NCBI RefSeq assembly: GCF_016097555.1
Contig: NC_054706.1
Coordinates: 54,334,009 to 54,398,008, forward strand
Direction: 5' to 3'
Length of the DNA: 64,000 nucleotides
From: Gigantopelta aegis
Taxonomy: Eukaryota; Mollusca; Gastropoda; Neomphalida; Peltospiridae
Position 1 is the stretch's first letter; every line of letters begins with the position of its first letter. Below, in pieces: positions 22,868 through 50,110 of this stretch. The translations under genes and the position numbers were made by a program. Under the pieces are notes generated by a model that searched no databases, was not told where the DNA came from, and worked only from the letters and a program-made list of their open reading frames with translations.

Positions 22868-23176
22868 GGGTGGGACATAGCCCTGTGGTAAAGTGCTCGC
22901 TTGATGTGCGGTCAGTCTGGGATCGATCCCCGTCGGTGGACCAGTTGGGCTATTTCTCGTTCCAGCCTGTGTACCACGATTGGTGTATCAACAGCCATGG
23001 TATGTACTGTCCTGTCTGTGGGATGGTGCTTATAAAAGATCCCTTGCTAGTACTTATGGAAAAATGTAGCGGGTTTCCTCTCTAAGACTCAAAATTACCA
23101 AATGTTTGACATCCAGTAGCCTATGATTAATAAAATCAGTGTGCTCTAGTGGTGTCATTAAACAAAACAAACTTTT
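22868..23176 (+). repeat. Full-length SINE, head 1 / tail A
   Basis: tRNA-like head with A box TAGCCCTGTGGT and B-box region GGGATCGATCCCCG, the shared body, then tail A (TGCTCTAGTGGTGTCATTAA, ACAAAACAAAC). A 12-bp target duplication with one difference, AATTTCTCCTTG and AATTTCACCTTG, flanks it at 22856-22867 and 23177-23188. Confidence 0.9.
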
Positions 23177-23220
23177 AATTTCACCTTGTCCATGTTACAT
23201 GGCACATTATCATACGTTAC

Positions 23221-25850
23221 TCTTTTTTTTCTCTCTTTTTGTTTTCTTTCTTTTTTTTTTATTCAAATTTTTATTCGGAGCTTCAAACACATATTATTAC
23301 AGTACATAATGAAATGTTACATTTTCTGTTAAAACACAGTTATTAATACAAGAAGATATGTATTACATGTGAAGTACTCTACTGAGATATTGCCACTTTT
23401 TTCTTATTTTACTAGCTTTTTCCGGGGGATAAAGATAAAGAGAATACAATTCAATCTGCTTATAACGACGTATGTTGGCTAAACATGAAATATAATTTAG
23501 CTGAGTTTTTTCATTCTACAAATATGTATATAGTATTTTATTAAAAGCAAACAAAGATTGATAATATCAATATTTGGACTATTAATAAAAAGACCAAACA
23601 GAAGTACCTCAGTGGCATTAGGTATGACAGTGCCGCATTTTACATTTAGGTCATCTAGGAAGCAATACCAAATAGTTTTAACATACTGACATTCAACAAA
23701 TAAATGAACTAGAGTTTCTTTAGTATCACCACAAAATGTACATAATTTAGTTTCAAAAAGTTTGCATTGCATCAGCTTACTGTTAGTATAGTATATTCGG
23801 TGATTAATTTTGAACTGAAAAGATTGTAATTTCGCATCGTCAGTTATAAACATTTTCCCAATTGATCCCTTTATTTAATTTTTGTTGTGATTTAATTGGT
23901 TTTCCGTTTATTTTATCAATGAAAAGCTTGTAAAATGGCTTTGTTACTTTCTCGTGGTTTTTTTTAGAAGATTTACATTCGAATTGTGTATTTTATGTAA
24001 TTTATTAAAATTATTAAATCTAAGTGTGTGTTTCCATTCATTTGGTATTGCATCCAAAAGTCCATAATACTGTAAATAATTTACATTCAGTTGATAAAAC
24101 CTACAAAAATCCTCATAAGTAAAACAATTACCTTTATTATTTATCAGATCATTAACAAAATAGATGTTTTTTGTACACCAAGAATTATTAAAAAAAACAC
24201 TGACTTATTGTTTATTTTAATACATGGATTAAACCGTAGAGGCTGAGATAGAATGTCTTGTGGGGTTGTGGTGGGGTTTTGTTGAACTTCAGCCCAACAT
24301 GAAAATGCATCCTGCCAAAATTGATTAAATCTAGATATTACTTTCCTATAGCAGTCCTTATGTCAAAATAAAATTTTGTCTCCTCCCAGATCCTCCAAAT
24401 CATCAAGGAGGCTCTTCCAGGCAGATAAATTAAAAGGATCAACGAGTTTTTTTAACCATGATATTTTTAACGCACAAGAGAAAGACATAATATGAGGTAT
24501 TTACAGGCCACCTTTTTCATATTCCTTTATAAGTACATTTCTTTTAACTTTATCAATTTTTCCATTCCATATAAAGTTAAATAGTGTGGACTGTAATTCT
24601 TTTAAATAATGAAGTGGTGGATCTGGGAGGACTGTCAAGATTTGAATTAAAATTGGTAATGCCAGTGATTTTATTACAGTTGCTTTTCCAATTATAGATA
24701 TATTTCTGAAAGACCAATCGTTTAAGAGGTTTTTTTAAAAGATTGACATTTATTCCTAAAATTCTCAGAATAGTTGTCAACTTGCATTACGTTGTATTTA
24801 ATACCGAGAAGTTTAAATTTGCCATCATGATTCCATATAAAAAAAAATTATTTGTGTTGTATTCCACACTACAACCTCGTCTTGCCCCAATCCATATAGC
24901 TTGTGTTTTATCAAAATGTGCTCTCAGACCAGAACAGGCAGCCAATTTGTCTACTAAAAGAAGTGCGCTATTCAGTGACTGTTCCGTGTCGTCCAACATA
25001 AGGGATGTATCATCAGCATATTGCGTGATAAGATATTCTGTATTATTAATTTTAATTCCATTAATATTGGGGTCGTATTTTAACGCTGCACTTAAAACTT
25101 CAACTGCTATTATGAATAAATATGGTGACAGTGGGTCGCCTTGTCTGACCCCCCTTTCTATTGGAAAAAAAAGGGGACAAATGTCCATTATTTAGTATGC
25201 AACTCGAAACATCACCATAAAAAGTATTATTGAAACACTGGGCAATGGACGGACCAAGACCAATGAACCGTAAAACATGTTTAATAAAAGACCATTCTAA
25301 AGAATCAAAAGCTTTTTCAAAATCTAAAAGAAGAAGAATTCCAGGAATTTCTTCGTCCTCTATTTCTTTTTTTTCTTTTTTTTTCTTTTTTTGGAGTAAA
25401 TCCATAATTAACCTAGTACATTCTCCAATATATCGATTTTTCATAAAACCATGTTGTGTTTCAGTAATTATATTACTTAAAATACTTGTAATTCGATTAG
25501 CAATTGCTGCAGATGCAATTTTATAATCAACATTGAGTAGAGATATAGGACGCCAATTTTTCAAATAGTATTTGGGTTTTCCTTCTTTTGGGATACAAAT
25601 AATTATTCCCTGCTTTTGTGTTACGGACAAACTTTCATGTTCATAACCATAGTTTAAAGAACGTATCATATATACATGTAAATCTCGCCAAAAAACCTTG
25701 TAAAATTCAGTAGTAAAACCATCAAGACCAGGAGATTTACCATTTTTCATATTTTTCAATGAAATTCTACATTCTGCGTACGTTAATAATCTTTCTAATT
25801 TATCACTTTTGTCTTTGTCTAAAAAATTATCATACTCCATTGACAGGAAT
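23221..25850 (-). mobile_element. 5'-truncated LINE, L1/Tx1-like reverse transcriptase
   Basis: On the minus strand from 25840 the protein starts near MEYDNFLDKDKSDKLERLLT and shows reverse-transcriptase blocks: KSPGLDGFTTEFYKVFW, WRPISLLNVDYKI, LLLDFEKAFDSLEW, then RQGDPLSPYLF and the catalytic YADD. The far end has a C-terminal CTFCGDTKETLVHLFVEC motif. The blocks fall in three frames (25840-25100, 25188-24787, 23853-23497), with disruptions near 25150 and through 24000-24780, so it is inactive. The GLDGFTTEFYK style and the C-terminal motif point to the L1/Tx1 group. The A-rich tail is at 23221-23265 (as T on the plus strand). The endonuclease part is absent. Confidence 0.9.
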
Positions 25851-26724
25851 TATACACTTCGATGCCATTTCATCGGTTCTTGTTCAGGTTAGCCATTATA
25901 TTTTTGAATCTATCACATGTATTTGTTTTTGTCCATTACATTTGTTTGACACAACCAATATCGTATGAGTTTTTTCGTTAAAAATGCATTCATTCCTATA
26001 TTTAAATTCTTCATAAATTATTGTACAATGTTATAAAGTATTATACAATGAATAAGTGCTATGATTTACATGATGTTGTCTCTTTATAATATATTTTTGA
26101 ATACAGTTTATATTGTCTTTAAACTTGTCTCACCATTAATACCTTATACATCTCAATAAAGTGATTACATAAATATTTACAGTCTTCTGTGTTTGATGTA
26201 TACATACATTGGCACTATTTATGTTGTTACATGTATATACATTACATGCAGGTGAAGCTTTTATTATGGATATACATTGCTTAATTAAACAGATCGGGAG
26301 CCCCGGGTACATAGGCCTACTAATTGCACCCCCTTCCCCCGCATGTACGCTCACACACACACACACATACACATACACACATGAAAGAGTATTATCTGTC
26401 TGTTCAGTGTCATCGACTGTCGGGTATGCTATTCGCTTAAACATCGCTGGATCCTAATATCTAACTGTTCTACCATAACCTGCCCCGTCGGTTTAAAAAC
26501 CTGTCCCGTCCACCTAAGGTGAAGCGGATCCCTCAAACTCATGTGAATCAGGTATACCCCCCCCCCCCCATCCCGCCACTGTTTAGTATGTTTAAGATAT
26601 ATCCCCAGGGGTGAGTTCAGCCATTCCAAACAGAAAAACGTTCACTAACGTTTGCTGGTTGAACTTTGGGTTTATGAACATCTAAGCGTATGAGACCCGG
26701 GGGTGGTGGGGGGGGGGGTGGCAA
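25851..26724. other. No gene seen; microsatellite and G/C runs
   Basis: (CA)n at 26350-26382, a C run at about 26555-26567 and a G run at about 26708-26720. The rest is featureless AT-rich DNA. Confidence 0.4.
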
Positions 26725-27320
26725 TTGTCCTAATGCTGGAGCATATCCTCAAATTCGGGCAATAACGATAGATACATTCGAGAAAAATAAGGTGGGCTGA
26801 AACCATTAAACCATGTATTTGCATAATTCTACCCACAATATTGGTTATAATTCAAGTAAAAATTATTGATGATTCGTAAATGGAACCCTATATAGCTGTT
26901 TGGCAGTAATGCCAAATGTTGTTATCCACAACCGGTTTCGATAGCGTTGTGGTTAAGCCATCGGACATAAGTCTGGTAGGTGCAGGGTTCGTAGTCCGGT
27001 ACCGGCTCCCACCCAGAGCCAGTTTTAACGACTCAATGGGTAGGTGTAAGACCACTGCACCCTCTTCTCTGTCACTAACAATTAACCTACTGTCATGGAC
27101 AGACAGCCCAGATAGCTGATGTGTGTGCCTAGGACAACGTGCTTGAACCTTAATTTAATATAAGCACAAAATTAAGTTGAAATGAAATGAAATGTTATCC
27201 AGATTTGGGCATATTTGTTTAATCCGGGAAAAAATCAGCCTGCACCCCTACATAAATGGGAGCACGTACGACTGTTTATGAATCCTGTACCTCGTTTCAG
27301 CAACACATTGAAGTTGTTGC
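26725..27320 (+). repeat. Older dispersed repeat, copy B, split by a SINE
   Basis: GCTGGAGCATATCCTCAAATT, GATGATTCGTAAATGG, GTTTGGCAGTAATGCC, then ATGTTATCCAGATTTGGGC and AAATGGGAGCACGTACG parallel the copy at 17018-17610. Confidence 0.75.
26931..27193 (+). repeat. SINE type C, complete-looking
   Basis: tRNA-like head GTTTCGATAGCGTTGTGGTT with AGGGTTCGTAGTCC as B box, the body GGGTAGGTGTAAGACCACTG and CAGACAGCCCAGATAGC, and a tail ending in AAATG repeats. It sits inside repeat copy B, with ATGTTGTTATCCA before it and ATGTTATCCA after it as a probable imperfect target duplication. Confidence 0.8.
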
Positions 27321-28516
27321 TGCTGGGTGTTTTTAGTTTACTTCTTGATTAGTTTATCCTAACTGAAATCTATCTTTGATTATTCTTAAAGTTGTAAAAT
27401 TTGTCCCTATATACTAATTAGAGACATTTTTTTTTTTTACTATGAATAGTACGGCCACGGTCTTTGATGTACCAGTTATGTGGAACATTGGTTGAAATGG
27501 GGAAAAAGCCCTAGTCCAAAGAGGGCGATCGATTCTGCAATTCATCACACCTCGTGCGAACGCTCCGCCATATTTCGCGTCTACCATCAAAAGAACAACA
27601 AATGTGTTTACTAGTGTGGAAATCTGCGATTAATTATAATAATAATAAAATAAAATAAAGACAGGTTATGTTAACTTTGCGCAACGTCAAACATGGGATT
27701 TCCAATAACATTAGCGGATCCAGAGGGGTGTCGCAGAGGTCCCATGACCTACCTACTCCACCTAGTTGAAGTACCCCTTTAATGACTTAAAAACAATGAT
27801 CATCCATACTGTACAACCCTAAATTACCATGAAAATGCGTCTCTAAGCATCTTTAATTCAAATATTTCTGGAGAACATGTTCCCCTACGCTCGTATAAAT
27901 CTGGCTTCCTTTCGGAACTGGGCAAACTCAAAATTGCCTTTTATTAGAAATGTGTGACTAAATTCTGGATCCACCCCAGAATAAGCTAACAAAAGTTTCA
28001 TGAAAGTATAAGATCAACATTGTTTCATCTTTTACGTGCTGGGAAATCTAATTAAAAGTGACCGCCTTGTGGTAGTTTTTTCTACTGACTATAAGTTAGC
28101 TGTTTAGTGCTATATAGACAAACAATCTGGATTTATATAGATGATTTTGGGCATATACCAGCTAGTAGTATATTTAAATATCAAGAGCTTAGTATTTTTT
28201 CTTAGTAACGTATATCTGTAATGCTATATTTTATTCGTTATCTAATACATGTATATAGATAATATCTGAATATCTTTTCCAAGCCAACTCTCAGTGAAAG
28301 ATTAAATACCAAACCAGCTGCAACCATATACACTACTCCCACCAATGAAGCTGCAAAGGATCTTGTTTTTATCTACGTTTCCATTTATAGATAGCCTACG
28401 TGTACACCACTGCCTTTGATGTCACACTGCTTTAGACGTGGGGAGGGGGAGGGGGCTAAATCACTGAGCTACATCCCGCACATGATATGATATAGGCCAA
28501 TGATATGATATGATAT
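27321..28516. other. Mostly unassigned, with two small SINE remnants
   Basis: GGCCACGGTCTTTGATGTACC at 27451-27471 and the bases to about 27535 are a minus-strand SINE body/head piece. CACTGCCTTTGATG and GAGCTACATCCCGC at 28408-28480 are another. (GATAT)n lies at 28488-28520. The remainder shows no frame or repeat border. Confidence 0.5.
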
Positions 28517-29860
28517 GATATGACATGCCAATGACATATCGTATATTATCGCGAAAATCGTGGTCTGCGATTTCTAGACATGAATAATAGCGCTTTATGA
28601 GTACAAAATAACGGGGGTATTTTACAAATAAATGACAAATGGTATATGAATGGTAAACAACTGAAAATGTCTACATATTATAACTTTTTAGGTGTGTTAT
28701 TTTCCACAAGATTATCATGGACAAAATGTACGGATAATATGGCTTGTTAAGAAAGTGGCAGTACACATTTTATCGTATATCTGTTAGTGGTTTATTTAAA
28801 CGTTTTGATAGTAAGATAAAGCCTATATTATTGTATTGAGTAGAAATATGAGGATTAGAAGAAAGACCAGTTCGTGAAAAAATTCCATGCAAACGTTTGG
28901 AAATTTGTACTGGGTGTAGATAAACATGTATCAAGTAATGCAATATTAGCAGAATGTGGAAGATGTGGTCTTTATGTTTATTATTGTATTAAATGTGTTA
29001 AATATTGGTGTAAACTAATATTACGGCTAACTGATGACCGATACCCTACACAAAGTTATCCACTTATGAACAAGCTTGATATTGCTGGGTTACTCGGGCA
29101 ACGGGATAAGAACACTGTTAAACGCAAAGCCAGGATGTTGGTGATATATCCCAATTTGTATTTATATTTAGACCGAGATTAGAAGATTGTGGGAAACAAG
29201 GAATTTTAGGAAAACTTAATGATTAAGCTAGATTGTTGTTCTAGACTATAAACAGATGAAGTATTTATTAGATGTTGAATATTATATAACACACATCAAT
29301 GCAAGAGAAAATAGACGTATTGATAATTCATAAATTATCTTTACGTTGTAATATTAGAAAAAACTCGAATCTTCATTAGAAAACTAAATATGTCAAATGT
29401 GTAATAACAATTGTACTGAAGATCAGTTGCATTTTATATTTATTTGTAAAGCGTGTACATACTGACCTGCGAAATATATAGGCTACGTATAAGTATTAGA
29501 ATATTGCAAATATTGTAAAATTTAGTAAATTATTGAACTCTAATGATACACACATTCTTATGAATAGCATAATGTGTGTTAAACTAGCACTTAAATATTG
29601 ATCCGTTACTTGCAAGCTGTTAGTTAATGTATTTTATTTACTGATATCTTGTTTTTGTATATTGTAAACTATTATGTAAACTGTTGTATATGGGCCAATG
29701 GCCTACACACAGAAATGAATAAACATATGATATATGGTATTTTGTGTTGTGGTGTGGTGTGATGTGATATGACATGACAATGACATATCGTATATTATCG
29801 CAAAAATCGTGGTCTGCGATCTCTAGAAATGAATAATAGCACTTTATGAGTACAAAATAA
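28517..29860 (+). mobile_element. LINE 3' fragment bounded by 95-bp direct repeats
   Basis: Direct repeats at 28517-28611 and 29766-29860 differ at five of 95 positions. Between them, 28612-29765, lies LINE sequence: MNGKQLKMSTYYNFLGVLFS, then FVLGVDKHVSSNAILAECGR (frame 28874-29182), and a CNNNCTEDQLHFIFIC zinc-knuckle-like motif near 29400-29450. Stops and frame changes separate these blocks. The 3' end reads GGGCCAATGGCCTACACACAG then AATAAACATATGATATATGG. The clade is not assigned with certainty. The outer repeats look like an exceptionally long target-site duplication. Confidence 0.75.
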
Positions 29861-30114
29861 TTAAACTTTAAAATCATCTATAATTTGTTGCTTTAATGTT
29901 GTAGTTAGGTTTGTATTTGGCATTCATAAAATATGCTAATTATGAAAAATAAAGATTGCAGCTTTAAAAACGCGTCGGACTATGATGAGCAAGCGCAGTG
30001 GACATTTCCTGCTTGATAATAGAATTATGCCCCCTTTCAATGGCGTAGAACTCGGGATTATGACTTTTACTAGTATTTTTCTTTAATATTTTGTTTGTTG
30101 AAGTCTTTAGAAAA

Positions 30115-45108
<14,994 letters not shown>

Positions 45109-47945
45109 CAGTTTACTTTCTGTGATTTCCTTGGAAGTATGATACAGGCAGTAAATGGTGCTCTCCAAGAGATGCCAACTGTGTGTGGAAAAAATAAAAA
45201 TAGACAAATCAACACAAATATCACCCAGAGAACTTTCCTGTTGGAACTACATCTGACAGAAAACAACCTAGAAATGGACTTTTTAATGTGATGGTTGATC
45301 ATGAAAATAAGATACAAAGACAGGTGCTGGCAATAACCACAAAACTGAAGTCTTAAATAGTGTTGACATTCCGTTAGAATTTCATAACTGATCATTTGTT
45401 TTATTCAGTTTGTGCCAACTGATTATATTTCAATTATACAATTGAGTAGAATAGAAGGAAGGAAGGATTTGAATTGTTAAAAACTCTGCACCTTTATATT
45501 TTAACCAGATTAGATTTTATCATCTAAACTAGGAATGTATTAAATGTATTTTCCACGACAATCGGTTATGAATAATTGATACACCGAAACATGTTTTTAA
45601 AAAAAACATTATGAGCATAATATATATTCTTTTCCATTTACTGTGAGGACAACAGTGCTGTTATTTCATGTTGACCTTTCAAGGAAGGTCCCAAAGACAT
45701 ACCAGTACTGTAAACTGGGAAAACGTGTGTAAAAAAAAAAATTGTTATATATATATATATTCTTTTACATTTACTGTGAGGACAACAGTGCTGATATTTC
45801 ATGTTGGCTTACATGTACCCAGGTAAGATCCCAAATACATACAAGTACTGTAAACTGGGGGAAAATATGTGTGTAAAACTTTTGTATCATTTGTATCCAA
45901 CCTTAGTATTCAAATTTTTTATTCACACATTATTTACATTACAGATACACATTGCAGTTACCATTGGTTGGTTGTGAAATTCACACATAGTGAACATGAA
46001 TTCGTGAAAAAAACCTCACAGTAATAATCTGGTTTACAGTATCTTGGGTATCTGTTAAGAAATGAACTTGATGGCTAGTGTGAGAGAAGTCCGTGTATGC
46101 TCTTTCCATCTTAAACCCAATGGTTTTACAGGAGTGCAGAAAGTACTGGTCCACTCGACAAATGCGAGCAACAATTCTAAAGGACGAGCGAAAAAATATA
46201 ACAACCAGTGAGATGGGCAACCTATCGTTTTGGAGACTAAATAAAGCATTTCTGTTTTGTTGATTCCATATGTCACAAGTGGGCTATTTGACAAGAAATG
46301 TTGGATGATTTTATTTTTGAAACCAGATTATGTCCAAAATATTACTGAAACTTTGACTTCTCACTACTACCAACAAGTCGACAACTTGAGACTGCAAAAA
46401 AGAACTGCTTCACTGGCTGGATTAGTGCCTGGATACCTAATGATGTATTTATAGGAAACCTAAATCCCAAAGTGCCATAATTTTGTCAAAACCATGGCAA
46501 TAAAACATGATCAAATTATCCCCCCATCTAAATTTGCATCAAATTAATCTCCCTTAAGTAATTTTAGAGTAAGTTTATTTATGTTTAAGGACGCAGTCAA
46601 AATTTATTAACCTCCCATCTATTATTTTTTCTATTTTTGGTAGTAATTTTCAAAATTTCTAAATTGTCCCTATATTTAGGTTTTTCCTGCCCCGAGTCAG
46701 ACCCCCAATCATATCAGAAGCCGGACTCGGGATGGGTGTGTTCGAAACCATAAAGGTATATGAGCACGTTAAAATCCTATCCAAGTCCAAGCATGTTATT
46801 CCATTAGGTCCAAATACTAGCAATTTATGAAGTTCAAAGATCCATGTTAATTGTTTTGCTACCCACTGCAGATATATCTCCATAGCCTTTTCATCAGGCA
46901 AGTATATTGAAAATATGTTGTGTGGGTTCACTGATTTTAATATTGAGTATGATAGTTGAGAGACAATAATTTAAACTTGGATTGAAATAAAGGCCAAATC
47001 CTACGGGCAGTGGCTCCATAAGATACAAGATTGGACAGATTTCTTGGCAAGCAAACCGTTAAATATATTGATATTTAAAAAAAGAAAAAGAGAGAAATTG
47101 CTGTCAATTCTTTGGATAGATAGAACAAAGACAGTATCTTGCACCATTTTGTTCAGTAGATTCTAGTGCTAACATCTTTCTTACATATATACCCACACAT
47201 CAATGTTGTTTATAACTGACATATAGTGCTAAATTTGTGTGGTTTTTTTGTTGTTGTTTTTTTGCTTTCTGTTGATAATTAATTTTATGCTATTTCTATT
47301 CGCCATTTGAAATGGTACAAATAAATAAAACATTCTAAGAACATTTAACATACTGCTGTCCAGCCATTGCCATGATTTTCTACATGTACAATACTTAGTG
47401 CATTTTACGAATACAATATAATTATGCACCTGTACTGAAATGCTTTAAATACTGAATTCAGAACCCACAACTTATTTTATTGCATTCCACTGCTTTTTAT
47501 ATATTCTGTGGTATATAAAATACATCTTTTAAGTGATATGGTTTACTTTGGATCAGTGGTTATTGTACATAGTCTCGCAGAGAAGTCTGTCGTATCGAAC
47601 TTTGATTGTTCATTATTTAGTGGATTCGTGTATATACTGGTAGGTGTTTATTTTTGTATTTTTATTGATACTGTTTTTATAATCACTGGACTTCTGTTTT
47701 TTGAATGCACATCTATTTATTGTGAACTTCGTGAAAAATATGTCGATGTTGCTCAATTTCAGCTGAGAACTATTTTACAAACTTCTTAAACCAACTTTTA
47801 TTCATCTTTTTATCTAGGTTAGTGAAATACGTAAATAATAAAAATGTATATATATGCATGTAAATTTCTTTATTGGCGGTTTGTGATTTCTTGTTTTGTT
47901 TTTAGTCCAACTGGATGGGTCTATATGTTTTGTCTCCATTCTTCT
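45109..47945. other. PEF1 3' untranslated region and flank
   Basis: Sequence after the PEF1 stop shows no further exon. Candidate poly-A signals occur near 46499 (AATAAA) and later. A frame of 93 codons at 47508-47789 is hydrophobic, has no known motif and is likely chance. Confidence 0.4.
45605..45875. repeat. Two-copy ~130-bp tandem duplication in the PEF1 3' region
   Basis: ATTTACTGTGAGGACAACAG with GTGCTGTTATTTCATGTTG and AGTACTGTAAACTGGGAAAA recur about 125 bp later with small changes. Confidence 0.9.
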
Positions 47946-47949
47946 GTCA

Positions 47950-48225
47950 ACCCTGAGAGTGCTCCGCAAGGCTCAGTGGGTAGGTGTAAACCACTTGCAC
48001 CGGCCAGTGATCCATAACTGGTTCAACAAAGGCCATGGTTTGTGCTATCCTGCCCATGGGAAGCGCAAATAAAAGATCCCTTGCTGCTAATCGGAAAGAG
48101 TCCATGTAGTGGCGACAGCAAGTTTCCTCTTAAAATCTGTGTGGTCCTTAACCATATGTCTGACGCCATATAACCATAAATAAAATGTGTTGAGTGCGTT
48201 GTTAAATAAAACATTTCTTTCCATT
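47950..48225 (+). repeat. SINE, head 2 type, tail B, 5' truncated
   Basis: Starts inside the unit at GAGTGCTCCGCAAGGCTCAG, continues through the body, and ends with tail B (AAATGTGTTGAGTGCGTTG). Confidence 0.85.
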
Positions 48226-49734
48226 CTTCTGTCCGTCTGTCCCATGTTTTCCGGAATTCTTGTTTTCTACAATTCCTCAAGATACTTGAGCTGAAACTTT
48301 GTGCATAGCTTTATGATATACTGTTAGATGTCACGTTTCAGTGATTTACCCATTTTTCACAAGAGTTATAGCCCTTGAATAAACATTCCCTGTGTGGGAT
48401 CAAATGGCTCGAAAGAAACCCATAATTGCACCAGATGCACATATATCATGAACAGCAATCAAAGCATATACAGAAGAAAGGAGAGGAAAAGGTATGCAAG
48501 GAAAGACTTCTTGGGTAAAGCGATATCACTGGCCCAGTCTTTTCAAAAAAGTAAACCGAGACTTGTGTTCATATAACTGCTACCCGGATATGACGAGTGT
48601 CCTTACCTACATGTCGTTCAACCCGTATACCAAAGTAGATGGTTGATCCGCAACTACATTTTTTCACATGTATGATAATCTTGGCGACCTGGAATATGTT
48701 GACAGTGCAAGACGACGACCATGGAAACCATTCCATTTACACCAGGATGCCAGAATGCACCCCTCAAAATAGGTTGCCAACCAAGCTGAAATATGGCCCG
48801 TCGGTGAACAGTTATCAAAATGAACCCACACGAGGGGTGGGAATTGACTTGCCTCTTGTTAGCATTAGCAGCAATGGTTCTTTTAAATGCACTTTTCCAC
48901 ACAGGACAACACATCCATACTACTGTGACCTTTGTAGTGACAGAAAATTGCTTATTAGCGAAGACAATGCAGTTCTTGTGCACCAAACAAAATGGTTTGA
49001 AACAAATTGTAAATGGTTGAAATTTGTATCTTGTGAACACGCTATAATTTTGCAAAATCTTCTCGTTTAAATATTTTATTGAAAGCAATTTGATTTTCCT
49101 TCATTACCCTCAGGCATGCACAGTGTGCAAAATTTGTACAGTATCTTTTACCCCGAAGTATACAGTTATGTTTACAACATAACGTGATCTGTACTAAAAA
49201 TGACAAATACAAAGTAAAATATGCTCATTTTTATTAATGTTGGGTGGTGTTTGCAAAACAAATATGTACAAGTTGGCAGTTAATCAACTTGATTGTGAAA
49301 AGAAATTAGCACTGACCAAAGATCAACTTAAGCCACCAATAAATATTACATACCACTTTCTCTAAAAGGAAAGCTCAATAAATATGATACTTAATGTTCC
49401 AAGCAGTACTATTGGCTCAAGTGATCAAGACGTGGGAAAAAGAAATCATAAAGGGAGACAATGTTGTTAAGTGGAGAAACATCCACACCAATGAATGTAC
49501 AGGCAAAACAAGATTCTGGTAACATCACAAAGAAAAATATGTGACTGGAATTTGCTGTATGCACATCTAATATGGGTTAAGAAACAACATATTAAAACAA
49601 AAAGTACTGGTGAGGTACATGATACACCCATCAGGAGTTTGATGGAAAACCATATCTACATTAATGAATATGTTATGGGTATGATTCATGTCCAATTGTG
49701 AGAAATGTTTGCAATGGGATGGATGAACCGTTTG
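48226..49734. other. No gene supported; SINE remnant at 48836-48935
   Basis: Two overlapping open frames of 143 and 144 codons on opposite strands (48639-49070, 48654-49088) run through a decayed minus-strand SINE piece (TTAGCAGCAATGGTTCTTTT). Neither has a recognisable domain or partner exons, so I do not call genes. Confidence 0.5.
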
Positions 49735-50110
49735 GTTTGGACCAACCGCCATCCCAAGTTGTTCCTACATGTGGTTTAATGGTCCTGTATGCAATTATTA
49801 TACGATTTGGACAAAGATTTACTATTAATTGCAGTAGACAATGAAAAGTAGGTCACAATGACCTAGTAATAGTACTGAACACACTGCCTTCCCAAGTTGT
49901 TCCTACATGTGAGGTTTGATGGTCCTGTATGCAAGAAATGGTCCGAACAAGGATTTACTGTTATGTGCAACAGACCGTGAAAAGTAGGTCACAGTGACCT
50001 AGTAATAGTACGGAACACACTGCCATCCCAAGTTGTTCCTACATGTGAGGTTTGATGGTCCTGTATGCATGTGTATGCAAGATATGGTACTGACAAGAAA
50101 AAGTTAACAG
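49735..50110. repeat. Tandem ~137-bp repeat with palindromic AGGTCA sites
   Basis: CCCAAGTTGTTCCTACATG starts copies at 49753, 49891 and 50027 (spacing 138 and 136 bp). The first two copies contain AGGTCACAATGACCT at 49850-49864 and AGGTCACAGTGACCT at 49986-50000. Each is a perfect inverted AGGTCA pair with a 3-base spacer, the consensus of an oestrogen-receptor-type response element. The third copy stops before this point. Confidence 0.9.

Noticed and set aside
48639-49088. Overlapping 143- and 144-codon open frames on opposite strands
   Set aside because: Both cross a decayed SINE piece and have no recognisable motif or splice partners.
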